From Chrysomallon squamiferum (lineage: Eukaryota > Mollusca > Gastropoda > Neomphalida > Peltospiridae), in assembly GCA_012295275.1 (NCBI GenBank), contig CM022673.1, positions 14,060,788 through 14,124,787 of the forward strand: DNA of 64,000 nt. The letters run 5' to 3'. A program made the translations under genes and the position numbers. Position 1 is the stretch's first letter; every line of letters begins with the position of its first letter. The notes below the pieces were generated by a model. The model was given only the letters and a program-made list of their open reading frames with translations. It did no database searches and was not told the DNA's origin. Positions 1 through 12,399 of the stretch are shown here, in pieces.

Positions 1-2126
1 AGCTGGCTCGCTCTGAGTTCCAAATCCCATTAAACCCCCCCAGAAATCATTCCACGGGTCTTGTTGTGGTGCCCAGTCAGAATCTACACAAACAAAACAA
101 TATTCACCTTCATATATTTAAATAATATATATTTTACTGAAGAACGTATATTTTTAAGATAAGATAAAAACAATTAGTATAAAAATTTATCAGTGGAATT
201 TCGACTCTATAACACATTGATTAATTAAGGTTTATTTTTCTCGTCATAATTACTGTTAAATAAATATAAAAATTGTTACTTTTTTATCATTAATATTCTT
301 TGAGTTGTTAAAAAAAAATAATAATAATAATAGCAGAAGTAATAATAATAATAATAATAATTTTAAAAATTTAAAAAAATTTAAAATGTTTAAAAATTAA
401 AAATATTAATATTAAAAAGTAAAATAAAAACAAAAGTAAGTAAATAAATAAATAAATAATATGTATGTAAATAAATAAACAAAACAAAAAAGCAAATACA
501 CAAACAAACACACAAACAATCAAATAAACAAATAAATAGATAAATAAACAAATAAATAAATAAATAAAAATAATAAATAAAAATAGTAAAATAAATGAAA
601 AATAAACAAAACAATTGCAACAAATAAATAAACATAAAGACAATGGACGAAGAGCTGATACACGTCTATCGTGGACAGAAGCAGCAAAAGTTTGTTTTTA
701 TTTACACCCTCCCATAAACAGCAAAATGAACCTGGTTCTCTACAGGAATTATGCGAGTGTATCAAAAAGAAAAAGAAGACAAAAAAAAAAAAGAAATACT
801 TACACAGACAGAATGTTTGGTCAGCTGCAGGCGTGTACCCAGGGTAACATCGACATCGAAATCCACCAATCGTGTTTATACATTCCCCATTCTGACACAC
901 CTCCCTGTGAGCACACTCGTAGATGTCTGAAATGTAAATATTTATATTACGTACAGTTATGTAAATATGTATTTCTCGCTTTATTTGTCACAGAACCTTT
1001 ATTTGTTTGTTAAACTTTAATATTTTATCTGCAAAAATATTTCTTAATTACCAGCATTGAGTAATAGTAGGATTATTTTTAAAGAAAACAAACATATGAA
1101 AAAAAAAAAAAAAAAAAAAAAAAATAAATAAATAAATAAAAAAATAAATAAATAAATAAGACAATTAAATAAATAAATAAATAATAACTAAAAAAATAAA
1201 TATAATTAAATTAAAAATAATTAAATACAAATAAACAAACAAAATTAAGACAAAAAAAGAAAAGAAAAAGCAATACAAAATGAAAATATAATAAAATAAA
1301 GTAAATAAAATAATAAAACTAAACTAACTAAACTAAATTGAAAATTGAAAATGTAAATGAAAATGAATTAATAAATAAAAAAATAAAAATAAAAAAAATA
1401 AAAATATAAAGAAATATAAAAAAAAATAACATTAAGCAATTTCATGGCCATTGTGACAAATGACCTTGTCAGACTGAGGGGTGAAGCTCGTACGACAGCT
1501 AAAGATATAACTCATCGAAAATGACAGCCTTTTCATCTTTTGCCAACATTAAGCCACTCAAAGCAAAATCCTGTCACTCTAAGACCGCGCATCAACTCAA
1601 ATAATCTCACACTGGCCAGGCCTTTTCACACCGGAGCGGTTAATGTCTGCTATGTACAGTTTTATTTACATACAGTTTTATGTTTGGAGTAATCTTAGTC
1701 TAAATTTCAGTCTTTAAATCTGTATCATGTCTGACAAATGACAACGTAGACTGCTAGAAGAACACTGTTTACACCCGTCTATTGTTCCAGACTGAATTTT
1801 TATTTCACTTTTTATAATAAACTATGTTCATTTTGGAATTTTAATCACGTCTCTGTTTTTATGAAACTTTGAAAGGGCACCTGAATGTGAAATGCGTTTT
1901 TATTAAATTTATGTACATATGAATAATTACGTCTCCGACATAAAAAAATAAGAACACCAAGGTTAGATACAACATTTAATTATATATGTTGTCACATAAT
2001 GAAATTCTAATTTAGAAAGTGATAGATTTATTTTGTTTTTCGAGACAACCTTTATGTAAAGCGAAACCTATGAGTATTATAATTTGTTACCGTGTATATT
2101 TTACTACTGAGCAAATATTTTAAAAT

Positions 2127-2166
<40 letters not shown>

Positions 2167-2346
2167 TAATAATAGCACTAATAAAATGATAACGATAATA
2201 ATGATGATAACAATAATATAATAATAATGATAATGATAACAATGATGATGATAACAACAATTTCAATAATAATGACTACAACAACAATAACAATAATAAT
2301 GATAATGATAATAATAATGATGATGATGATGACGATAATAATGATA

Positions 2347-2387
<41 letters not shown>

Positions 2388-2713
2388 AATAATAATAATA
2401 ATAATAAAGCCAGCAGTATAACTAACTAAGAGTAAAGTTAAAACAGACATAATCGGACTTGCACACAAAACAACATACAATCACAGTTAACAATTAGATG
2501 TTTGTCGTCCATCTTTTATAGCGACGTCACGAGCGAATATGATAAAAATTATCATTTAAAGTTCCACAATGGTGATAAATTACTATCTTACCTGTTTAAT
2601 CACAAAGAGCTTTACATTTTCCATGGTGTTTTTTTTTTATCCTGCTTTATTTTGCTATTTCGTTATATCCATCCATCCGTTCAAGTCTATCTATTTATCT
2701 ATCTACCTATCTT

Positions 2714-2776
<63 letters not shown>

Positions 2777-3587
2777 TCGTACCTTGAGTTATGCGTTTAA
2801 TTCGTTCCGTGACGAGCTCGTAACTCAATTTGTTCGTATATCAAATCAATTATCCCAAATGAAATTAACTGAAATACCATTAATCCGTTCCAGTCCCCCC
2901 AAAATCACATCAGTTTTTTGTAACGTGTTTTTAAATAAGAAAAATATACGTATAAATGACAAATATTGTTAAAAAAAATATATACGTATAAATGACAAAT
3001 AATGTAAAACAAAACAAAAAAAAAATAATAATAATAAATAATAGTAAAGAAATAAATTGGTTTTGTAAAGTGTACAGGGTTAGGGTTTCTCCATCTTTTC
3101 ATGGACAGAGGTCCGAGGTTTAGAAATTATTTTAACGCCTTTATCGACTCCTTCTGCTTCATTATGGTACATATCGTAACAGTACTACGCTCGTACTGCC
3201 TAGTCAAGTCGACTACATGCACACCTCGTTCATGTTTTTCTATGATTTCATGCTTTAATTCAATGGACGTCACCCACTTCTTCTTCTCAGCACTGTCCTT
3301 TGCACTCACTTTCTTAGGATCCATGGAAATTTGGCAAGACACTGCTCAAAATGGGACCATAACACACAGAGATGCTTCCGCGGTGAGGTAACCACGTCAA
3401 GCAAACGAATGAGACGCTGGATGCTGGGCGGATGTTGTGTTGTTCGTTGCGTCAACTAGCGGCGGCGTTTCTGAAGCTTGCTCGTAACTCTGATTTTGGC
3501 TCGCAACTCAAAGCAAAAAATTGCCCGGGCGACTGCTCATAACTCGGAAAACTTGTAAGTTGTAGCACTCGTAAGTCGATGTACCAC

Positions 3588-3643
<56 letters not shown>

Positions 3644-4000
3644 CACACACACATACACGCATATATATTATTTTATTGAAATTAACTTACCAACGCAGTT
3701 TGACTTGTTGGTGGGGGACACCTCGAAACCAATATTACATCTACACGTCGTTGTGTGGGAGTTGTAGTCAGTGGTGCAGTAGGCGTTTTTACCACATCCT
3801 GTCACCCTGCAGTTCTCTCCTCCTTCAGGGTCTTGTCCATATCCTAGAAAATTAAATAAATAATAAAAATAATAAATAAAAATAATCCACTTAAGAATCA
3901 AAAATACAAATGAGAAAAGATAAAATAAAATAAATAATAAGACTAGGAAAAAGCAACTAGAAAAAAAGGAAAAATCACTTGGAAATGGATTTATATTTTA

Positions 4001-4067
<67 letters not shown>

Positions 4068-4195
4068 GTAATAGTAATAATAATAACAATATTATTATTA
4101 TTACTTCTACTACTGCTATTACTACTACTACTACTGCTACTAGTACTACTACTTCTACCATTACAAATAATAATATTAATAGTAATTATAATAAT

Positions 4196-4251
<56 letters not shown>

Positions 4252-4425
4252 GAAGAAGAAGAAGAAGAAGGAGAGAATGAAGAAGAAGAAGAAATCGAAG
4301 AAGAAGAATATAAAGGGTAAACAAGAAGCTAAGGAAGAGCAATATAAAAATAAGCTACCTTGAGCCGATATTAAAACCACAGTGGAAAACACACACACAG
4401 CCAGTAGCTTCCATCGAGAACTCAT
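1..4425 (-). CDS. Gene A: secreted EGF-domain protein, partial (runs off left edge)
   Basis: Coding exons on the minus strand: 4425-4359 (22-residue signal peptide ending ...VVLISAQ), 3843-3691, 926-804 and 83-1, all joined in phase 1 through GT/AG introns. Exon 2 encodes a six-Cys EGF-like domain. Exon 3 encodes a calcium-binding type EGF domain: it starts DIYEC and contains CINTIGGFRCRC, which fits the Asn/Asp hydroxylation consensus C-x-N-x4-F-x-C-x-C. Exon 4 begins with a Trp/Asp-rich stretch (DWAPQQDPWNDFWGGLMGFG), resembling the C-terminal tail of gene L, and has no stop before the window edge. The AG just before the start codon (TTTATTACAG, ending 4440) suggests a 5' noncoding exon further upstream. 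Role inferred: extracellular structural or binding protein. Exon calls rest on splice motifs, phase and cysteine spacing, not transcripts. Confidence 0.8.
84..803. repeat. Gene A last intron seen: AAAT/AAT-rich
   Basis: AT-rich sequence with TAA and AAAT tracts between about 318 and 640. The two open frames here on the minus strand are translated simple repeats. Nothing else is seen. Confidence 0.7.
804..926 (-). other. Gene A exon 3: calcium-binding EGF-like domain
   Basis: This 123-nt exon is bounded by a TTTCAG acceptor and a GTAAGT donor, phase 1-1. The encoded domain has six cysteines, an N-terminal DIYEC, C-Q-N-G-E-C in the middle, and GGFRC-R-C at the hydroxylation site. This is the stricter of the two EGF types in the gene; exon 2 lacks the D-I-x-E-C calcium motif. 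Confidence 0.85.
1100..1430. repeat. Poly(A) and AAAT/AAAAT tract
   Basis: An A-rich strand of about 330 bases with AAAT, AAACT and poly(A). Together with 84-803 it makes the introns of gene A strongly A-rich on the plus strand. Confidence 0.8.
2128..2407. repeat. (AAT)n and (GAT)n compound tract
   Basis: TAA repeats run into interrupted ATA/ATG repeats, ending with a clean ATG run at 2345-2388. The poly-Ile and poly-Met frames here are artefacts. Confidence 0.9.
2715..2773. repeat. (AT)n abutting the Tigger-like element
   Basis: A clean AT tract of about 55 bases. The transposon appears to have inserted at a TA at its right end. Confidence 0.9.
2774..3589 (-). mobile_element. Truncated Tigger/pogo-type DNA transposon
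   Basis: The 816-bp element has imperfect terminal inverted repeats: left CAGTCGTACCTTGAGTTATG, right (reversed) CAGTGGTACATCGACTTACG. TA lies on both sides (2772-2773 and 3590-3591), the duplication expected of the Tc1/mariner superfamily. Inside, on the minus strand, 3342-3127 encodes a 71-residue peptide starting near MDPKKVSAKD with ELKHEIIEKHERGVHVVDL and RSTVTICTIMKQKESI. From memory this is the N-terminal CENP-B/pogo helix-turn-helix of Tigger transposases. The catalytic DDE part is missing, so the copy is non-autonomous. It lies in intron 2 of gene A. Confidence 0.8.
3127..3342 (-). pseudogene. Tigger-like transposase N-terminal fragment
   Basis: The open frame covers only the DNA-binding N-terminus. 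The likely original start is the internal Met of MDPKKVSAKD (about 3324). The helix-turn-helix region is recognisable, but the frame stops after about 66 residues, where a full transposase would continue for several hundred. It is a relic carried by the 2774-3589 element and is unrelated to the host genes around it. Confidence 0.7.
3998..4335. repeat. (TAA)n, (CTA)n and (GAA)n tracts
   Basis: Compound triplet repeats in intron 1 of gene A, with TAA at 3999-4085 and 4195-4250 and GAA at 4248-4310. Confidence 0.9.
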
Positions 4426-4440
4426 CTTTAACTAGAAACC

Positions 4441-6900
4441 TGTAATAAAGTGTGCGCACTTTAAATATCACCGGCTTATTAATTACTTTTCACGTTACGA
4501 ACAAACCGATGAATCTACGGAAGACAGGAGACGTTCAACAAGAATGCGAGTGTGTAAATTTAATTATTACGTCTTGGAATTAGCGTTAGAATCTTGACAC
4601 AAGTGGCAGGTCATTTGTTAAGAGAGTTATCTCCCGTGAATCCATTATCGTCAGGGTGCTGGTTGCTTTTAGATTTATTCAAATGTACGTTAGTGACTTT
4701 CAGTACAAGAAATGTGAGTCACCTGTTATTAATATGTGATGGTAACAGACACACAAACTCACACACAAAAATATACAGGAAAACTGACTTTTAAATAAAA
4801 CATTTAAAAAGTGCAAGAACGGTTATAAAGTTACTGACATTTTATTTATTTATTTTATTTTTATTTATCTATCTTGTGCTGCAGATCTTTCATGGTTTTA
4901 TATTCACTTAGACACAAACGCATTTATAAACATTGATACAGAATAAACAGCAATTGTTTATTTGTATTAAATTTTACAACTGCAACAAGTGTATTAACGA
5001 ATGTTATTACTATAATGATTAATTTTCTTTTGTTTCTTATTCTTTAAAATTGGTATCTAAGTATATGTAATAAATAGCTATATAGTTTATTTGAAAATAC
5101 ATAAGTATTGAAATAAGAGAGAAACTATTAATATAAAAGAAAAAATGAAAATAAAATATATTCAAAATAATCCTAATATTGTTCTGAATGATAACTGAAT
5201 TCTATAAAACAGTTATGAAAATAAAATAAATTCAAAATTGAAATGGATTCATGAGGTGTTCTGACATTTAAAAAAGTGAGATTAAAATATAAGTAACGAA
5301 GCAGATAGTTTAAAATATTTACAATAAACCGATGGTCACAAAGTAACAAGAAACAAACCTGAAACGACTTTTTGTAACGTGTTCTCCCAGCGAAACTCTG
5401 TGACAAAACGAAAAGTTAGTGCTGATTGGGACCGAGTCCAATAAAACACAAACCCGGAAGTCCTCACTCTTATGTGTCAGCCGGAGAGCGGGTCACGTGA
5501 CGCGTATTATAATAGTTCACGCAGACTTTGTAAAAATGAATGTTTTTTCGTTTTGTTTCCATCACTTCACGACGTCTGGAACATGAACGTTTGTCACCAT
5601 TAATCTGAAACATGAGCAAAATTTGCTCGTTCGTAACTGGCCACCTACATAAGTGAACTTTAAATCTTCTATTACTTTTTGACGTTTACTACGCGGTTGA
5701 CGTCAAAAAATAACACAGTGAATCACTCATGTTTCAGAGATTTTCTTATTGTTCTTCCACGCACATGATCATCTAGATAACACAAAGTTTTAAGAGTTTG
5801 ATTCTGAAACACACAAGTTATTTATTAACTACAAGGTTTCTGTTAGAAAAAGAAAATTGAAAAAAGTATACAGATCTTGTTAGATGTCTGCTTTGTATGA
5901 TTTAGCTGAAATTAGAAAACATGAGTTCTTGTAGTTCAAACATGAGACTGAGTCAGTAATTATTTTACTTTCAACATTAACTGTTAGTCGTACTTTTCAA
6001 AGAATATCAAAATTACACTGGTATAAAACATATTAATTTAGTATCTGTTAAAAAAGAAATAAAAGGCTAATAAGCATTTAGTATAATATATAGTTTTTAA
6101 TTATCATTTAAATTACATTAATGTTATTATTTATTTATTTATATACATATTTTTTGTGTTTTTTTGGGGGTGTTTGTTTGTTTGTTGCTGTTGTTGTTTT
6201 TATACCAAAAGATTAATAACATTTTAATATAATGTATCATTTTTTGGTTTATAATGTAAATGTCATTATCATTTACCTCTTAAAAAGTTAATAAAAAAGA
6301 TGAAAGGTTAATATAAAATAAAAGGTTAATAACATTTTAATATAATGGACTTGAACGTACAAAAGGGACAACTGCAATACATTTAACAGCTGTCTGACAG
6401 CTGGAACGTGTAGAGAATATATAAATATTCTTTGAAATACTGAACATTACAGCTGCAAGTCAAAACGTTTTAGAAAGGACATTAAGATAAATTTAATAGG
6501 CGTGCAGGCATTCTTGGGGTTTAGAACACAAGGACGTTGACATGCGGTCAGCGGTGGTCATCTGGAACACCTTTCTGTGTCCTTACGCATCGTTGTGTGT
6601 TTCGTATATAAAAAATAAATCTTGGCTGGTGTCCGTTCGTCTGACGTACGTTACTCTCGTTTGTTAGTGGAGACGTGGACGCTAATGCCACTATTAGGAG
6701 GGCTCAAGTGAAAAAGAGTTAACTGTTTACATTTAGAGTTGTCTGCTCCTGGTCGTGTCGTCACGCCGTGTTTGTGGTAAAACGTGTAAATAGGAAATGT
6801 CACCGGAACTGAACCTAAATCATTCTTACAGGAGAATAATGTTATTTGTTTGTTTGTTTATTTTTACTGTGTTAAGTCATGTGTATTTATTGCTGCTGTT
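4441..6900. other. Intergenic or leader region upstream of gene A
   Basis: AT-rich, with no supported exon. A TATATAAAAAATA at about 6605 could be a promoter, but no spliced gene was found after it. A donor-like CAG|GTTTGT on the minus strand near 5359 could end a leader exon of gene A. Confidence 0.4.
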
Positions 6901-6910
6901 ACAGATGTGT

Positions 6911-7075
<165 letters not shown>

Positions 7076-7139
7076 ATTATATATATATATATACACACCC
7101 ACACACACACCCCCCACACACACAATATATGATGAGAAA

Positions 7140-7678
7140 GAGACACAACAAGCTTGGAAGTAACCGAGATTTTTGCAACATTTTTGCTAGAGTACAGAAA
7201 AACAAATTACCCTCCCCCCCACACATACACCTATTGTCAGATTACTGTTCCATATTTTTTAATGTACTTAACTTTCATTTAAATAATTAGTTCCAAAAAA
7301 TATAAAACTGAGCGTTTATTGCATGTACATTAATAGAGTCAGTGTAAAGGAAAAGACATAATTCAGATTTATACGAGGTTTACAAAACAGCTACAATTAA
7401 TAACTATGTCGAAGCAGTGAGACAAAACCCATTAACAAACGTCTATTTCTGTAAGTGAAAATTTGCATGGACAATATAAAAATACTTTATGACATTAATA
7501 GTGTCTGTCATTTATATAAGTAAACAGTATATAAAATATACCTAAAAAAGCGAACAAAAAAGAAAGCAATAAGGTAAGTTCCATACACACACACGCCTAC
7601 GCACAGATGAAATAAAAAATAATCTAACAACATAGTAATAATGAAGAAAAATGTATTTATTTAATAATAATAATAATA

Positions 7679-7709
<31 letters not shown>

Positions 7710-10320
7710 TAAAAAGGAAAAGACAAAAAAAAAAAAAAAAAAAAAAAAGAAAGGAAATAAAAAAATTAGAAACACCTGTAACTATATTTCGATATTTTTA
7801 GAACTTTTTCTTTTCGCACATAACTCTCAGAACAATGGTTGCTATGTACAACGCAGAAGTAATACATTTTATTTATCGTGACCTTATAATGAATACGAAT
7901 CATTTACATCGCATAATAATTCCACTGTGACGTCTCCGTTCACAAGACATATTAAATTAGACGTCTATGATTGGTACCAGTTTTTAGATGACATCCGACT
8001 GTAAATCTCCCCAGTGTGTGACAACAGTGACAGGTAGCCGTGTTTTCAGCCTGACTTGTCTATCTACGAGTGACTGTATTTCATCAAAAACTTCATCGGT
8101 TGTGTTAGTCACAGTTCAACAGCCCCCAGCTGTCTCTGGCTCGCTGTCATAAAAACTCGGTTTTGTACTGTTATTCAAACAATGCGCCTCACTGACTCAT
8201 TCCCTGATTTGTAATGATTAACGGTGAACTAAGAAATTTCATCGATATTCGTTTAGGCTTTTGTTACTGCTGTTATTATTACTACTACTATTACTATACT
8301 ACGACTACTGCAACTGTTATTACTACTACTACTGCTGCTGCTGCTACGACAGCTATCAATATTTTTATTGCTACTATTATTACTACTGCTACTACTATTA
8401 CGTCTTCTACTACTACTGCTGCTATTTTCACCACTATACTACTACTACTACTACTTCTTCTACTACTACTACTTCTACTACTACTACTACTACTTCTTCT
8501 ACTACTACTACTACTACTTCTTCTACTACTACTACTACTACTACGACGACGACGACTGTTACTAGTGTTACTTCTCTACTCCCTACTATTACTACCTTTT
8601 TTTTAGTAAAAATTCTTTATAACAAGCTGTAGTATAAATGTAGTGTTATGATTTAAATATAAACAGGTATTAATTACCCTGTAGCTGGAGCTTTTGTTGT
8701 TGTTGTTGTTGTCGATGCTGTTGATACATTGCAGTGAATGCAATGATATACATGGATGATCCACTTAAAGAAAGTTGTAGAAAATATGTTTCTCAAATAT
8801 TAACAGAAATTACCAAATATTAAACCTAGACCCTTCATCGTGCGAACTCCTAATTAAGCAGTTAATTTGATATTAACACTGATAATCTGTTGGCAGTTAT
8901 GTCCTGATTACGTATGCCTTAATTTGTCTCAGAGTTACATTTTTGAGTGATATTCTACTTCAAGTCTTAAAAATAGCAGATTTATTGTCGAACGTTTTCT
9001 TCTTCTGTCACTGTACACACAGACATCTGATGACTTACTGTAGTTTATAGAGGAAGACCGCTTTATAAATAGGTAACATTCCTGAGTCAACACATAACTG
9101 AAATATGATTTACACAGGACGATGTTATTTAAAAATATCATCATTTTTTTTTTTTATGTTCCAAAATACTTTGTTTAAAGATGAAAGACACACTTTACAT
9201 TAAACTATGATTTACACAAAGAGATTGTTAAAATATGAAAGACAACTTTATATTAAACTATGATTAACACAAAGCAATTGTTTAAATAACGATCTACATA
9301 AACAGGTTGTTTAAATAATGATTTACATAAAGAGATTCTGATAACATATGAGATATTTTAGCTTACATTATTATTAGATCAATTACAAAAATATATATTT
9401 TAAAATGCATGATGATCAGGAGGGAGTCGTTTAACATGCAATAAGATTTAGATCATATTACATTAAATTACAATTTACACTAACAACGTATTATGAAAAA
9501 AAAATAAAACTCAGTTTTTGCTAAATTACCAGTAAAACCAGGAATTTTTATTATTATTATTTTTTTAATTTTTTTTTTTTTAATTTAATTCATACTTTAC
9601 TGAAATATTAAGACACTTTTTAAAACTAATATTATGTTAAACTATAAAAATGTTGTTTAAAACTAAAATATACTTTACTAATCGATCAAGAAATTGTTCA
9701 CAAAGGTATTATATATTTTACTGAACTATGACGAAATTGTTTACAAAAGTAATATATACTTTACATAAACAGTGAAGCAATTATGACTTATATTTTTGGT
9801 TTTACTAACAATGATTTAAACCAGGAAATCATTGTGTGAAAATACAGAAGCTGTAAGTGGTTGAATTCACTAAATTAGGATATACCTTGCAGCATGATAC
9901 AGTTGTGCATTGTAGACAGTATTGTTCAATTAACCCACGTTAATGCCCAATCATAAGAACGTTATAGAGGAAATTTATTTCTTCGATTCTCCGTTGACAG
10001 AAACTTTAAGATTCATCTAATAAATTATTTACGTATAATTAGAACTCAGGGTTCTTCGTCGTAATGAAAATATGAATGAAATGAATTTTACACACACAGA
10101 GTACATCAAAACTGACAATGTGAAGATTAGTCATCGTTTTATTAAAAATAGTTTAAAACAAAAACATTTTTCAGTTTTGCTGAAGAGAACAATAATGTGA
10201 ATACAATAAAATTGCTGTACAGAGAGTAATTTATATACAAACATTTGTTATTATTTAAAGAGTGTAATATGATATTTTTGTGGTCATTTAATAAATACAA
10301 CATTTCTATATAAACAGTGT
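7140..10320. other. Intergenic AT-rich stretch
   Basis: No gene seen. It holds a TAA/poly(A) tract at 7660-7750, interrupted CTA/ACT triplets at 8265-8560, and weak repeats around ACTATGATTTACACAAAG at 9180-9330. Confidence 0.6.
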
Positions 10321-10329
10321 TTATTTAAC

Positions 10330-10450
10330 GTTCATGGTGTCTTGAAGAATGATGGATTGTAGGATCAATCCACTGCGATGTCCCGGTAGGCTATTTCCAG
10401 TTCCACTTACTATGTTAAATTTCGCTCGTCGCTAAGAATTGCCCATTGAG
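10330..10450. mobile_element. Degraded SINE-like repeat
   Basis: TAGGATCAATCCACTGCGAT followed by AGGCTATTTCCAGTTCCAC resembles the B-box and central motif of the same mollusc SINE family suspected at 49125-49320. It lies about 240 bases past the end of gene B. Confidence 0.4.
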
Positions 10451-10691
10451 TTAAAGTATCGAATTCCTTCTATATCATAACAACAGAGACACACAAATGT
10501 TTAACTTTCTCAAATATTAAGTATATATTATTTTATCCTCTTCTGTGGTGTATTTAATATTGACTTTTGTAATGAATATATATATATATATAGAAATTAA
10601 AATAATAAAAACAGAATCTTTAAACAAAGTTGATAATTTAATCATTAAGACAGTGAAAGAACTTGGGACGGACGGATGTGCTGACAGAGTT

Positions 10692-12292
10692 CTACATACT
10701 AAACATTTCAAACATCGGCTTCATCATCCGACATTGCATCTGTTGTCCTAGTCTGTGTAACAAAATAAACAACATCTGTAGTTAACATATATATTATACC
10801 AATAAACATACAGACACATGCACATACATACACATATGTTTTCTTTAAGACATTGTCAAACAACAAATATTACTGTCTATAAAAAAAAAAATCTTTAAAC
10901 AGATATCATTTAAATTTGATTGAAATACTACTGACTTTAACATACGAATAAAAACAATTTAAACCTGACGTAAACACTACCGACGTATATAAAATACGTC
11001 TACAATACACAAATAAACACCATTTGAACCTGACTAAAGTACTACTGACTGACTGGCGTATTTTAACGTATAATGTAAATATGTTGATACTTACATGCCT
11101 GCAATTCCTCCCATGCCTCCCATGCCTCTCATGCCTCCCATACCTCCCATGCCTCCCATACCCCCCATGCCGCCCATACCAGGCATGCCTCCCATACCTG
11201 CCATGCCGCCCAGTCCACCCTGGAAGCCTCCCAGTCCTCCTGGAATACCGCCTGCCATGCCTGCCATGCCCCCGGGAATACCGCCACCGCCCGCCGCTGG
11301 AGCTGCTGATGAAACGAGAATCTTCCTTTATCTGACTTACTCATAGACGTTCTAATATACGTTACTTTTAAATACGTTACCTCCGACGACTCAAGTGTAA
11401 ATACGATACGTATTTTTAACGAATCAAAATTAAATACGTTACTTTTAACGAATCACGTTTAAAACGTTACTTTTAACGAATCAAGTTTGAATACGTTGCT
11501 TTTAAAGCATTAAGTTCAAACAGGTTAAGTTTTAAAGCATTAAGTTTAAACAGGTTAATTTTTAAAGCATTATTTTCACTATAATTGCTTTTAATTTATC
11601 ATGTTTAAATACGTTACCTTTTAATCACTGTTCTTAAATGTGTTACGTGCAATGAATTTCAATTAAATATGTTACTTTTAAACAAATTAAACTACACGGA
11701 AGTTATTTCAATGTGAATGCATTATTTTTAAATACGTTACATTTAAATAGGTTAAATTTTGTAATTGGGCTAGATTTGAATTTACTACATACAGGTACGA
11801 AGGATTTAGATATGTTATATAGAACGTTTAAATTTGTTATATAACGTTTAAATATTTTACATAGCATTTAAATATGTTAGGTTTTAATACATTTCGTTTA
11901 ATTAAATAATATTACATAGACATTCGTTCATTACTAATATATTATGTTTAAATACGTTAGATTTAAATAAAATTCATTACACAGAAATTCGTTTTGTTTT
12001 AATTACTTCATAAACAGTTACACTGAAACTATTATCTATTCCTATACCATTTCTTTCTTGATCGAATTACACAGAAAATCTTAACAGCTATTTAACAACA
12101 TGCAGTCAAATTAAGAAACACAACATCTCATTGCCAGACTGGAAATGGAAATACGTTTTATAATAATGAAACACTATTATTTAAAGACAAAATGAATTAC
12201 TACAGATAAATGGAAGATAAGTACTTACTTTGTGCCGAGGTTACGGAGACGAGAACGAAGGCTGAGAAAACAGTAAGAACGACGTTGTACAT
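10692..12292 (-). CDS. Gene B: secreted Gly/Met-rich protein (111 aa)
   Basis: Exons on the minus strand: 12292-12229 (21-residue signal peptide ending VSVTSAQ), 11305-11095 and 10752-10692. Exon 2 encodes about 69 residues of GGM/GGMGGM repeats with a few Ile, Pro, Ala and one Phe-Gln. It ends in phase 2 (AT|GTAAGT). The last exon gives a tail ILGQQMQCRMMKPMFEMFSM and a TAG stop. Gene C has the same three-exon layout, the same 64-nt first exon and the same 1-then-2 phases, so the two support each other. The acceptor of exon 2 is a CAGCAG pair; either choice keeps the frame. A TATAAA box lies 66 bases upstream of the start. Likely a low-complexity structural secreted protein; function not known. 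Confidence 0.8.
11380..11990. repeat. Degenerate ~30-bp repeats in intron 1 of gene B
   Basis: Motifs such as AATACGTTACTTTTAACGAA and AAGCATTAAGTTTAAACAGG recur with drift. It looks like an old minisatellite. Confidence 0.6.
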
Positions 12293-12357
12293 GTTGTCAC
12301 TGAAGATTTTAGACCACGATGGTTAGTTCTGAATTACATTTCAGTTCGTTCATCATA

Positions 12358-12363
12358 TTTATA
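12358..12363 (-). promoter_or_regulatory. TATA box of gene B
   Basis: TATAAA on the minus strand, in the context GTATAAATAT, ends 65 bases before the start codon of gene B. That spacing suits a short 5' leader. Confidence 0.6.
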
Positions 12364-12399
12364 CATTCCCAAATTTTTTATAATCCTAGTATTTGATCT

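Noticed and set aside
5173-5406. Minus ORF starting MSQSFAGRTRYKKS
   Set aside because: No domain, AT-driven composition; at most part of it is a leader exon of gene A.
11024-11346. Plus-strand Pro/Met/Cys-rich frames over gene B exon 2
   Set aside because: Antisense of the Gly/Met repeat; no splice partners on that strand, while the minus strand gives a complete gene.
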